Positions 36,110 to 45,028 of a stretch of 64,000 nt of DNA are shown here, one piece after another; position 1 is the stretch's first letter; each line of letters opens with the position of its first letter. The notes beneath the pieces are model-generated. The model did no database searches, was not told the DNA's origin, and worked only from the letters and a program-made list of their open reading frames with translations. The DNA is from Chrysogorgia sp. JL179-B06 (taxonomy: Eukaryota; Cnidaria; Anthozoa; Scleralcyonacea; Chrysogorgiidae), in NCBI GenBank assembly GCA_035772405.1, contig JAYKKM010000498.1, forward strand, positions 1,354,501-1,418,500, in the 5' to 3' direction. The translations under genes were made by a program, and so were the position numbers.

Positions 36110-39100
36110 TTATTTTCTTTGTAAAATCCACCTTGAAAGATTATTTCCTATTGCTTTATGATCACTAAAGTATGTTTCTAAATTTCCAGAATCAACTTCC
36201 ATGTTTGTTATATTAGTATATATGTGGTCAATAAGTGTATTGTTATCTGTTGTATAACTTGTTATTAATTGCGTATAACCATTGTCTCTAACCATGACAT
36301 TGTAAAGTGATTGTTGTTCTGTATCAACCATCCAGTTCACATTAAAATCTCCAATAAATATATTATTGACACCAACAATAATATTCTGTAATGCTGAGCA
36401 TAGATGAGTCAGGGGAACTTGTGGAGAGCGATATACTCCTATAATGTTGACATCCTCATGATTGATAACTTTAATTACAGTAAATTCAATACCATTAATA
36501 TTATCATTGTAAGGATATCCCTCAACAAATGGTATTTTACTGTAAACCGCTGTACCATGGTATGGTCGTCTATTATCATTCCGATTAAACATGTCGTCAT
36601 TTCGAAATAGTTGAAAACCATTAATGTTGTACATTTCATCATCATCAAATGGACTGAATCTTGTTTCTGTAAATATTGCTATATCACAAGAAGAGTAATT
36701 AAAGTAATTTCGGACATCTTCAATGTGTTTGTGTAGTGAACGAGCATTTAAATGACAAACTTTTAAATCAGATGACACCTCGTATAGTGGAGTATAACAA
36801 AGTTGTAAGCTTCTCTCTGTTCTGAGCTTTTTCATTTCTTCTACAACTTTTGCATCGACAGAAATTTTATTTTCGCACAGGTCAGTAATATACAATCCTT
36901 CAATTGTAGTAACTCTACTAAGTGCAACATAATGTATATGAGGAATTGATCTTTTGGTGTTAAGATTGGCAACAATCTCATTCTGAGTATCTCCTTGAGA
37001 TCTGTGTACAGTTTTAGCTGCAGCTGGGCGTAGTGGAAATTGCTTTCTTACCACTTGGGCTGATTTAGTTCTACCAACATGAAACTGTGTAGTTACTGGT
37101 TTAATTGGTGTCCATGTAGGTTGGATGCCTTGCACATAAAGACGTCTGTTTTCATGTCTAGTTTTCTGACCAACATCTTCATAATCAAACTCTACCCATA
37201 TTATACCAGATGGTGTGTCAGGTTGATGTAACTGAATTAGTTTAACTACATTGCTAGAACCATTTGTTAGGCCATCATCAGTTCTTACATTGAGTGCAAT
37301 TTCTGTTCTTTCACCTTCAGCAAATCTTAACTTTGTTGCTAATTGTCTTGTGTTTTTTAGGGGCACATGAGGAATTTGCCTCATTATTTTATCTCTTAGT
37401 TCTGCAGAATTAGCTCCAATGACACTGTCTTGTGCTTTGATATTATATTTGGTACCCATTGATGCTTGATAAATAGTTTCATTATAATCATCAACCATAA
37501 CATTTTGTATAAACAGTCGAGGAGCTTCTCTTGGGCAATCTTTTTCATGAACACATCTTTCTTTGATTTTCATGATATCATTCTCAGTATGTTTGCCTTC
37601 TCTTAGTCTGTTTAAAATCTCAGCAAAAGCTTTGCTTTCTCTTTGTCTCATAATTTAATCGAGTTCAAACATTCTAAAGTATTTCTTCCATAAATTAGGG
37701 GCAAGTATGCTATATTCAGAATTTTGAATATCATTGAAAATATAACCATCAAATACAGGTTGTAACTGGAATAAATCTCCAATTGCAATAATACTAACAA
37801 CTCCAAAATCTTCCTTGCTACCCTTTATATCTTTGAGTCGATTATTGATTTGAACAGTGAACATATTGTTGCCAACCATTGATATTTCATCTAGTAATAT
37901 TAGTTTAACACCCCCTAGTTGAGATCTTAAAGTGTTTAACCTACTGGAGTCAAGTGGCTTGTAATTTTTTAAAGATTGACTTGCTGGTACTGCAAGAGCA
38001 CTGTGTATCGCGTTGCCTTTAATAATGAAAGCAGCTTTTCCTGTTGGTGCCAGCAGTAATATTTTTACCTGATGGAAATCTTCACCAGCACGTGTGTTAT
38101 AATGTTTAAGTGCAGCCTGATAAATTGATTTTGTTAGGTGAGATTTACCAACTCCTGCACCTCCACTGAGAACAGAGTAAAATGGCTTGTCACTTGCTTT
38201 AATAAAGTGTAGAGCATGATAAAAGAATTCCTTTTGCTTCTTATTCAACGATTGTACCATTTCTCGGTATTGATCATCTGGCATTTAATTTAAGATAAGT
38301 GGTTCATTATTGTGTGCTGTTGATGGAATACCAAGATCATCTGATAGATCATATCTTTCATTGAAATCAGGATGTAAATCTTGGTTCCCTTCATTTTCAT
38401 CTTGAGGTTCAATATTTTGTGTTACTGGTGCTATTGAATCAAATTGATCTTCATTGTCATCATTTAAATGTTGCTGGATTTCATTTAAGTCTTCACTACA
38501 TACAGCACATTGACTCATTTGTTCACTGATTTCATCAGTTCTGGCAAGATAATGTTCTTCGAATGAAGAATAATGTGAAATTAAATCAGTTTCCTCATTT
38601 CTCCATGGAGTAAAAAGCATAATGAGTTCACGATAATGTTTTTCTGGCTGGGCTTCCTGGTTAAACCACACACTTCTAATAATTCTGGAGTTTGTACGTT
38701 TTTTTATATTACTTTTAGTTTTAGCATTATCTGTACTACTCTGATCACACAGTTCATCATCATTGTTTTCATCATCAATTAATGTTTCTTTTGGAAGATT
38801 ATCAATGTCTAACTCCTTTGATTTCTTTTTATATGGTTTTCCACAAGAATCATACCATGCTGCCCAATCAGCCAAAGTAATATTTTGAAGAGATGCAGGA
38901 CGCTCAATATATCGTTTTAACAGTCCACCTGAATGAATTTCTTCACATTCATCTTCCATTTCTTCAATTTCACTCATTGGTTTTAAAAGCTCAACTCTTT
39001 GTTCAGGGGGGATGTATTAATGAATACAACTTGTCGAGATGATTTTCGCATTGGTATTTGTAGTACTAGATAAACTGCTTCTTGGGCACTGATTTCTGCA

Positions 39101-39333
39101 CTATTTAAGAATTTATTTCCAATATCTTTAACTTGCTGTTTAATACTAGCATTTCCTTCTTTGGCTTCATCACATGCTTTTCGCAATAATTCACTCATTC
39201 CTTTTTGTGCTTTGGAAATGCATGAAACAATGTACATTGCACAAGCATATACATCAAGGACAAACTGGATATCCATATTAGCTCTCCATGCACTCAAACA
39301 TGCAGCATTATAGTTATTGACTCTAAAGTTCAT
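36110..39333 (-). pseudogene. Helentron-type Helitron: PIF1-like helicase fused to AP endonuclease, 5'-truncated
   Basis: Minus-strand pieces are collinear. 39333-38983 and 38977-38285 form the Rep-helicase linker ([40 protein letters not shown]). 38284-37655 begins the helicase: Walker A GGAGVGKSHLTK, LLDEISMVG and AIGDLFQLQPV. 37651-36110 completes it (TVHRSQGDTQ, HYVALSRVT) and continues into an AP endonuclease-like domain (LNARSL, FTETRF, GDFNVNW, YFSDHKA). A C-terminal endonuclease is diagnostic of Helentrons (Helitron2). The Rep/HUH domain is missing, cut off near 39340. A frameshift near 38980 and TAA stops after LILN and FELD break the frame. Rolling-circle transposition is the family's known mechanism. 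Confidence 0.85.
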
Positions 39334-39400
39334 TTGGTTTTCTGTTTAAATATATTGTAGGGCAATTGAGAGATGATCGAATTGCTAATCCTTCGCCCGG

Positions 39401-40513
39401 CGCGAAGCGCCGGCCGAAGGCCTGAGGGTGATAATATCGACCGGCGTTTAGTCCCTCATCACGGATTCCAGGCGTAATGTAAAGTCACTTTCAGTTTCCT
39501 TATATATCTATATATATTCAGGATCAACGTCGTCGATAATGGGCGGCTTTGGAAAATTTGGCCCTGGTAACTAGATATGGTATTTAAATACTAAATATCT
39601 GCATTTGAATTAAAAGAAAAGTACGTGTTTTGTCGGGTTATACGGTGAATGAAGATTTGTGTTCAAAAAGATCGTGAAAAGGCAGTGAAAATGCAATATA
39701 TCGTCGTCGGAAGATGTCAAGTTCGTAAATCAAGTTTTATACGTGGTGTCAAAACTAAAGGTAAACCCGTTTTCGTTTTTTTAAATCTGTTAATTAGTTA
39801 CAAAGATAGTTTTGCAAACATGTCCGAGTATGTTATTCAGGCTTTTATTTGATGTATAGCATGATTTTCTAGAGTTAGTAGTTCAAAAGATATCGTCGTC
39901 TGAATATCTAAAATATTTACTCGGAGTTTGTAAAATCCAATCCAAGCGTCGTCGCTTTTTTCAAGCTGTTAGCTATCAGTTACAAAAATATTTTTGTAGG
40001 TATGTGAGAGGCTGTTAATCAAGCTTTCATTAGATATGTAGAATGAGTTCTTAGAGTTAGTACTTCAAAAGATATTGTGGTCGGAACATTTCACTTTTGG
40101 CATGTCGTCATGGCAACCGAAATTTAAAATTATTATAACATCAACCCAAGTCAGTTTTAGGGTTAGGATTAGCGATTATTTGAATTTCGGTTTGTTCATA
40201 TATCGAGAAAGCGCCAATCAGACATCACAAAATCACTCTTTGAAGGGCTTTCGCTCGAAATTGAATAGTCCTTACACACGATATACCAATAAATTATGTG
40301 CTTTAATTTAAATTATCCATCACCATTGTTTCACTCGGTCACTTTGCAACCTCATCCACAATGGAATAATTGCAATACTTGATAATTAGCCTATATAGTG
40401 AGTACCAGTACTGGTGGTAAGGATGTAAAAAAGTACGGATTATAGTTGTGTTTATACTGCAAGTCTATAGGATTAACCAGGCCCCAACCTGGCTGAATGC
40501 CACCTTCGGCCTG
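39401..40513 (+). repeat. Host repeat, left copy, upstream of the Polinton
   Basis: Begins CGCGAAGCGCCGGCCGAAGG and is nearly identical to 60429-60546 plus 62649-63684. It contains the uninterrupted site ATATCTATA (39504-39512) of the 2.1-kb transposon present in the other copy. A short open frame at 39649-39852 is present in both copies but carries an indel in the right one, so I do not call it a gene. It continues beyond the Polinton at 58981. Confidence 0.9.
40508..40513. other. Polinton target-site duplication, left
   Basis: GGCCTG immediately before the AG terminus; repeated exactly at 58981-58986 and present once in the empty site at 63679-63684. Confidence 0.95.
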
Positions 40514-40810
40514 AGTAGTAGGGTTTGAGGGGTTCTGGGACAAACCAAAAAACTGTCCCAGAACCCGCACCCACTGTCCCAGAACCCGCACCCACTTTCG
40601 AGGGTGTCCCAGTATCTCCACCCCAGAAGAAAGATAAACAAAACTATTTTAAGTTTTGTTTCTCGCACGTGCTCACCACTTTCCAAAAAACCGTTCGCCA
40701 CGTGTTCCAAAAATTATTTCCAAGATGGCGGCGTCATTTTCCAAGATGGCGACGTCGACATGTGTTTCAAAAAGTCAAAAAGCAAAACCATTTTGGTTTT
40801 GTTTTTTTAG
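40514..40810 (+). repeat. Left terminal inverted repeat of the Polinton
   Basis: AGTAGTAGGG, then a hairpin (GGTTCTGGGACA at 40531-40542 with TGTCCCAGAACC at 40554-40565) and a second tandem copy of a 21-bp unit (40553-40573, 40574-40594). Two CCAAGATGGCG(G/A)CGTC sites, YY1-like, lie at 40720-40756. A distal block around 40763-40806 (GTCAAAAAGCAAAACCATTT) matches the right end. The middle part has diverged from the right repeat. Confidence 0.85.
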
Positions 40811-41075
40811 GAAAGGGAGAGTGTTTCTTCTATGGGTTTTCGGGAGTGGTAGGTTTCTTGTCAAGAGACTTCGACAAAATTTCTAATTTCAGTTTGTCGA
40901 TAGAGTTTTTTCGTTCGAACCATGTCGTAAGGAAGTCGACGACAACGTAGGCTACGATAAGTTTTTCAAAAAAGAAAGGCATGGTGTTTATTAGAGAGGT
41001 GAGAAACAAAAACCTTTTTTTTCGGTTGTTGAAACGAGTCTCGAGTAACCCTAGCATGGTTTAAACAATCATAAA

Positions 41076-41795
41076 ATGAGTGAACAAGAAGTAGTAGTCG
41101 CGACGTTCCAAGACTTGTTTTTCAAGCCAAAATCCACAGCGAGACGAGTCTCGTCAACGTTAAGATCCAAACTCGCGGAGCGTGGTCTTAAACAGAGAGT
41201 AGTGAACCGGAAAGCAGTCACCGGCTTACTCGCTTTCCTAGAGTGTCTCGGAGAGCGTAAGACACCTCAGGTGGCACACGCGCTGTCAGAAGTTTTCTCG
41301 ATGCTGACTAGCACAGTCCTAAGAGAGAAGAAGTCAACGAAATTATACGTTAGCATTAATTATAGAAGAGGCCTCGAGTTCCCGACTGTCAGGAGTGCTC
41401 TCAAGGTTATCGGAGACTTAACTCGTGGACGGGTGACCAGACAACTCGGGAAAGAGGCTCGTGGAGAGACGCGTTACCCTTTCGTTATCGGACGCAAATT
41501 AATTCACGTCAGCAGAAATCCGCTCCCACCAGTGACCACGTATGAAATAGTAGCCAGTTACAGAGAAACCATGGATGAAATAATAGCCAGAGCCAGAGAA
41601 ACCAAGGACGAAATAATAACCAGAGCCAGAGAAGCCGTGGACGAAATAGTGACCAGAGCTCCGGAGACCTTGGAAGAGGACGTAACCAGAACCGTAGAGA
41701 TCATGAACGAGGACGTAGTCAGAACCATGGAGACTATGAACGAGGATCTAGCCAGAAACAGAGAGATCATGAACGAGGAGATCAGACGACGATAA
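41076..41795 (+). CDS. Polinton protein with C-terminal 11-residue repeats
   Basis: 239 residues. The first 160 are basic and unrecognised. From about residue 162 to the end there are seven tandem 11-residue units (RETMDEIIARA, RETKDEIITRA and variants ending REIMNEEIRRR), encoded by 33-bp DNA repeats. An 11-residue period is the hendecad of right-handed coiled coils, so a rod-like or oligomerising tail is likely. The start ATG follows ATAAA directly (41071-41078), as in most genes of the element. It is the first rightward gene and is followed 2 nt later by the myristoylation-signal protein. A structural or tail-fibre-like role is possible but unproven. Confidence 0.75.
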   Translation: MSEQEVVVATFQDLFFKPKSTARRVSSTLRSKLAERGLKQRVVNRKAVTGLLAFLECLGERKTPQVAHALSEVFSMLTSTVLREKKSTKLYVSINYRRGLEFPTVRSALKVIGDLTRGRVTRQLGKEARGETRYPFVIGRKLIHVSRNPLPPVTTYEIVASYRETMDEIIARARETKDEIITRAREAVDEIVTRAPETLEEDVTRTVEIMNEDVVRTMETMNEDLARNREIMNEEIRRR

Positions 41796-41797
41796 AA

Positions 41798-42061
41798 ATG
41801 GGTTGTCTTACAAGCAAGGAAGCTGACCGTCCAACACGAAACACGACTTTCAACACTCACCGTCGAGTAAAACTTGGCGTGAGATTTGGAAAAGAGGCCA
41901 CTAACTTCGAGCTAGACGTGCTGGCTGGCTATGAACGATATGACGACGTGAAATTCGTGACTGATAAAGATGACGATAGACATTTGCTTCCTGAAGAGGG
42001 GACGTCTAGTGACCAGAGTGAACATGTGTACGTCCAGTCTAGTGAACAAGATCCTGTGTGA
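41798..42061 (+). CDS. Small protein with Src-like acylation signal (MGC...S)
   Basis: 87 residues. The N-terminus MGCLTSKE has glycine 2, cysteine 3 and serine 6, the pattern of N-myristoylated and palmitoylated proteins. It would be anchored to the cytoplasmic face of a membrane. The rest is acidic and unrecognised. The ATG follows ATAAAA that overlaps the stop of the preceding gene, implying very tight packing. Large DNA viruses use myristoylated proteins in virion membranes and entry complexes; a similar role here is inference. The end overlaps another open frame in +1 register. Confidence 0.65.
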   Translation: MGCLTSKEADRPTRNTTFNTHRRVKLGVRFGKEATNFELDVLAGYERYDDVKFVTDKDDDRHLLPEEGTSSDQSEHVYVQSSEQDPV

Positions 42062-42209
42062 GCTATCCGAAGAGGTTCGCATCTACGATGGCGACGCGGT
42101 CGTAGGTAGTCTGAAGCTAGTGGGAGAGATCTGGGATGCTTGCGTGCGACACAGGTACATCTGTAAGCTTAGAGTTGGCTCTCCTGACGAGGTGTGGATC
42201 AGAATTTGA
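41970..42209 (+). CDS. Overlapping small open frame, +1 register
   Basis: 79 codons overlapping the preceding gene by 92 nt. The ATG follows ATAAAG (41964-41969), matching the element's start motif, though that stretch also codes for DKDD in the upstream frame. The downstream half (LSEEVRIYDGDAVVGSLKLV) looks like normal protein. It could be a separate overlapping gene, the second half of a programmed-frameshift product, or the result of a frameshift mutation. No family recognised. Confidence 0.4.
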   Translation: MTIDICFLKRGRLVTRVNMCTSSLVNKILCELSEEVRIYDGDAVVGSLKLVGEIWDACVRHRYICKLRVGSPDEVWIRI

Positions 42210-42215
42210 ACGAGT

Positions 42216-42241
42216 TTTCATAATCTCGAGAGATTATGAAA
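42216..42241. terminator. Hairpin between convergent genes
   Basis: TTTCATAATCTC, 2-nt loop, then its perfect complement (12-bp stem). It lies 7 nt after the plus-strand stop and overlaps the minus-strand stop at 42234. A bidirectional 3'-end signal is likely. Confidence 0.6.
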
Positions 42242-42524
42242 GCGTGTTAAAACACCAGTCTAAATATTTTTTGTAGGCCACCCTCCACACCATCTCCGGA
42301 TTGGTGAGAGAGTAGTCCTTCTCTAGTCTGACTCGAAGTTCCACTCGCCGGGTAAGGTACTCTCGATCACTAGGCACGCGGTCCTTCCACTCTTCTTCAG
42401 GGAGGTGTCTAGTAGTGTAGTTCTTTTTGGGTGGAGACATCATTCTAGAGAGGTCAACCTCTCCACACACCACACAGAAAAACTGTCCGTCAATCTCTTC
42501 CATGTCCCTGTCGGTGCAACACAT
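42234..42524 (-). CDS. Small zinc-ribbon-like protein
   Basis: 96 residues. Cysteines at 2, 3, 17 and 20 (CC...CVVCGE) could bind one zinc ion. The remainder is charged with conserved-looking tryptophans. The ATG follows AAATAAAAA closely. It is separated from the next gene by 3 nt. The pattern recalls transcription-factor zinc ribbons such as TFIIB's, but with only one CxxC and an atypical first pair, so a regulatory role is only a suggestion. Confidence 0.6.
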   Translation of the reverse strand: MCCTDRDMEEIDGQFFCVVCGEVDLSRMMSPPKKNYTTRHLPEEEWKDRVPSDREYLTRRVELRVRLEKDYSLTNPEMVWRVAYKKYLDWCFNTLS

Positions 42525-42527
42525 TTT

Positions 42528-42995
42528 TTATTTGGTCTCCTCCTCTTCGGGTTTAGAAGTCTTCGTGTGACTATACACGTGTTTTCCGACAGTGAGTCCG
42601 CCAGATAGCAACCCTATGAACGGAATGAGTGGAGTGAGTCTTGACATGATGCTTTTCAAGTCTTTGGCGAGATAGGGATCTCTTTTTAGGTCCTTCTCCA
42701 TCTCTTCTGGTTTTTCAACGGCGTCTAGTCCACCCATCATCATAGCAAACTTTGACAATAACATGTCACAGAGAAACACCGTGCTTTTCTCGCGAACTTC
42801 GGCTTCGTAGTCAGCGTAAAGTTTCAAAATGGTTTTCACGTTGGCTTTTCTGACGTAAGCCTCCGTCTTTTTAATTTCACCGTCGTTCGCGAGAACTACT
42901 AGTTCTTCGCGCTTCCTATCCACTTCTTTCGCGATGTCCTCGGTACTTGTTGGCTCTTCGCTGGGAGAGTTGTTAATTAGGTCTTCTGGATCCAT
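42528..42995 (-). CDS. Conserved Polinton membrane protein, C-terminal TM segment
   Basis: 155 residues. An acidic helical N-terminal two thirds with many E/K pairs is followed by LTPLIPFIGLLSGGLTVGKH, a probable membrane segment. From memory, proteins with this end are recurrent in cnidarian Polintons; the function is unknown. The start is preceded by GATAAAGAG. It lies 4 nt downstream of the packaging ATPase in the same direction, suggesting a co-expressed morphogenesis cluster. Confidence 0.65.
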   Translation of the reverse strand: MDPEDLINNSPSEEPTSTEDIAKEVDRKREELVVLANDGEIKKTEAYVRKANVKTILKLYADYEAEVREKSTVFLCDMLLSKFAMMMGGLDAVEKPEEMEKDLKRDPYLAKDLKSIMSRLTPLIPFIGLLSGGLTVGKHVYSHTKTSKPEEEETK

Positions 42996-42999
42996 CTCT

Positions 43000-43599
43000 T
43001 TATCCAGGCGAGATGACCTCGTAACCGTAAGGATGTCGGAGACTAATTTCCAAGCACGCGTGTTTTCTAGTTCGCAGCTCGGTCGTGATGCGCGTCACGT
43101 CCTCCTTCGAGACACCGTTCAAGTAGTCGTTGATGAGTTCCGACATGTCTTTCTTGTTCGTGTTGTGGAAGCTAGTTATTTTCGAAATGTTCTCTCTGTA
43201 AGGTTTCGCGATGCTCGTCAGTTGTTGAGTTAGAACTATAGTAGACAATCCGTAGTGACGACCCGAGTAACCAAGTTTTACTAGCTCGCTGGTTCTGTTT
43301 TTGACGTCTTGTCCACTCGCGCAGTCGTCTAGAATAATTAGTGTCTTCGTGCCCGTGTAGACTCCGACGACATGTTTCAGTGTCCTGTTCACGGCGTCTT
43401 GCTCGACAGGTAAGACGATGAAATCCTTGTCGTGGTAGTATTTCCAATTATGGTAGGTTGTGTTCCACAATATGGTTGGGCAAAGCAGAACGATGTGGTC
43501 GAACACACCCTTGAAGTGGTTCTCGAGCATTTTCAAAAGATAGAATGTCTTCCCACAATAGGTGGGTCCTACGATCATCATGTTGAACGGAATTTCCAT
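43000..43599 (-). CDS. Genome-packaging ATPase (FtsK/HerA, A32-like)
   Basis: 199 residues. Walker A is GPTYCGKT (residues 11-18) and Walker B is TLIILDD (86-92), followed by the GYSGRHYGLSTIVLTQQ region that fits the sensor segment. In Polintons, virophages and large DNA viruses this ATPase pumps DNA into the capsid. The length is typical of the compact form. AAATAAAAG precedes the ATG. It lies downstream of the candidate major capsid gene and upstream of a membrane protein, which supports a virion-assembly module. Confidence 0.9.
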   Translation of the reverse strand: MEIPFNMMIVGPTYCGKTFYLLKMLENHFKGVFDHIVLLCPTILWNTTYHNWKYYHDKDFIVLPVEQDAVNRTLKHVVGVYTGTKTLIILDDCASGQDVKNRTSELVKLGYSGRHYGLSTIVLTQQLTSIAKPYRENISKITSFHNTNKKDMSELINDYLNGVSKEDVTRITTELRTRKHACLEISLRHPYGYEVISPG

Positions 43600-43613
43600 C
43601 TTTTATTTTTAAA

Positions 43614-43640
43614 TTTTCTTATGTCGCTGACATAGGAAAA
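43614..43640. terminator. Hairpin after the capsid gene
   Basis: TTTTCTTATGTC, loop GCT, GACATAGGAAAA: a 12-bp stem with one G-T pair, 14 nt past the capsid gene's stop on the minus strand and upstream of the ATPase start. Confidence 0.55.
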
Positions 43641-43653
43641 ACAAGGGGAAGCT

Positions 43654-44880
43654 CTAGTACTGAATGCTCAGCAAGTTTCCGGACGCGATGTTTAGTAGCG
43701 CGTCTGACAACACGAAGATGTGACAGACCAACGCTGTGGTCGTTGCTTTTTTGGTGATCTCCAGTAAGATCCCAGATTGGGTGTTCAAAACTTTCTTTCC
43801 AGATCCGTGAACGGCCTGATCACGAGTGCTTCTCAGATCAATGGTCAACGCGAACTTGTCTTTGAAAAAGTCTCGGTGCGACACGCTCTGGTTCTCTTGA
43901 CCAAATAGTCGTTCGGTCTCTGAGAAAAACCTTGACTTCGGAATACCTTGACTATAGACTTTGTTAGGAACACCTTCGATAGTGACTTTCACACTCTCGA
44001 TGTTCGGATAGACAAACTCTTCTGAGTCTGTGAGAGCAGCTTTCGTGAAGAGAAGGACTACAGCCTTCATGCTCTTTCGGGGAAGGTTAATGTTCTCGTT
44101 AATTAGTGTCGAGGCTGCTGCCCAAGGTGAGTTTTTCATGAGAGTCACGTGTTCGTACGAAAGTGACTTTCCAACCATGTAGAGACTCGTGATATCCTTT
44201 GAGAGGTCTACGTTGTCAATGGTCTCGTATTCCAACTGTAAGTTCTCGAGAGAGTAGGTTCCAACAGCACTTCCGCTCTGAGCTGCCATGATGTCAGCAG
44301 CTGCTGGCAACTTGATGAGGAACTGTAGGTTATTACTCATATTGTATGGAGCGTAGAGTCCTGAGTCACCTAGAATTTTGTCGAGGGAAATCTTCTGCTT
44401 GGTTCCAAAGACGGCAAACATCAGACCGTCAGAAACCTTCACGGCGTTACCGCTAGCCGCTCCACTATCATCTTTCGAGATGAGTTTTCGAAGGTTCTCG
44501 TCGCCAACACCGTACTCGATCATCTCATCACGTTCGAGAGATGTCTTCCACAGGTCCTTGTAGACGGCGATAGTTGACTCACCCACGTTATCGTAGGCTA
44601 TCTCACCAGCCATCTTGACGGTCAGCTGACTCTGAAGAGTTTTCGACAAGTTGTTCAAAAACCAACTCTTGGCGTTGGAGTTCTTGAAATCAAACAGGAT
44701 GTGTAAGCTACCTGGAACCAAACACGAGTCTGGTTTGAGTTTTGGGATGTCTATGTGAAGTGTCTCGTTGGGATTTGCACTGTTTGGATTCATTGTAACC
44801 ACGTGGCGGGTGCGAGGACCAGTGATCGTGCTCTTGGTAGTTTTCATCGCGTGCGGACTTAGGTTTAGATTACTTGTCAT
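43654..44880 (-). CDS. Candidate major capsid protein (double jelly-roll)
   Basis: 408 residues from the ATG at 44880, chosen because AATAAAG abuts it; an upstream in-frame start at 44952 is possible. The sequence is rich in beta-strand patterns with a conserved block SVKVTIEGVPNKVYSQGI and an end block DQAVHGSGKKVLNTQSGILL. I recognise this as a recurrent capsid-type protein of cnidarian Polintons. The length suits a compact double jelly-roll protein (about 400 residues in PRD1-like viruses). It has no signal peptide or membrane segment. The neighbouring ATPase and membrane proteins support the role. The assignment as the major rather than a minor capsid protein is inference. Confidence 0.65.
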   Translation of the reverse strand: MTSNLNLSPHAMKTTKSTITGPRTRHVVTMNPNSANPNETLHIDIPKLKPDSCLVPGSLHILFDFKNSNAKSWFLNNLSKTLQSQLTVKMAGEIAYDNVGESTIAVYKDLWKTSLERDEMIEYGVGDENLRKLISKDDSGAASGNAVKVSDGLMFAVFGTKQKISLDKILGDSGLYAPYNMSNNLQFLIKLPAAADIMAAQSGSAVGTYSLENLQLEYETIDNVDLSKDITSLYMVGKSLSYEHVTLMKNSPWAAASTLINENINLPRKSMKAVVLLFTKAALTDSEEFVYPNIESVKVTIEGVPNKVYSQGIPKSRFFSETERLFGQENQSVSHRDFFKDKFALTIDLRSTRDQAVHGSGKKVLNTQSGILLEITKKATTTALVCHIFVLSDALLNIASGNLLSIQY

Positions 44881-44900
44881 CTTTATTATGACGTGAAAAA

Positions 44901-44925
44901 TTTCGTAACCAAAAAGGTTACGAAA
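44901..44925. terminator. Hairpin upstream of the capsid gene
   Basis: TTTCGTAACC, A5 loop, GGTTACGAAA. It lies between the stop of the leftward membrane-protein gene (45029) and the capsid start, so it fits a 3'-end signal of the former. Confidence 0.55.
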
Positions 44926-45028
44926 GGTCAAGTGGTCAGCGGGTAGTATCATATTCAACTTGTTCTGATGGTCTGTTAAACTTTTCCCACTTCATTCGTT
45001 CTTCGCCTCTCTTTGTCTAGCCCCCACT

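Noticed and set aside
39649..39852. 67-codon open frame in the host repeat
   Set aside because: The corresponding stretch in the right copy (62809 onward) has an indel that breaks the frame, and no motif is visible.
40525..41057. Several overlapping open frames in the left Polinton terminus
   Set aside because: They lie in terminal repeat sequence on both strands, lack motifs and lack the start signal seen at true genes.
44881..44958. 26-residue N-terminal extension of the capsid candidate
   Set aside because: The extension would translate through the hairpin at 44901-44925, while the ATG at 44880 carries the AATAAAG start motif. I kept the shorter form.
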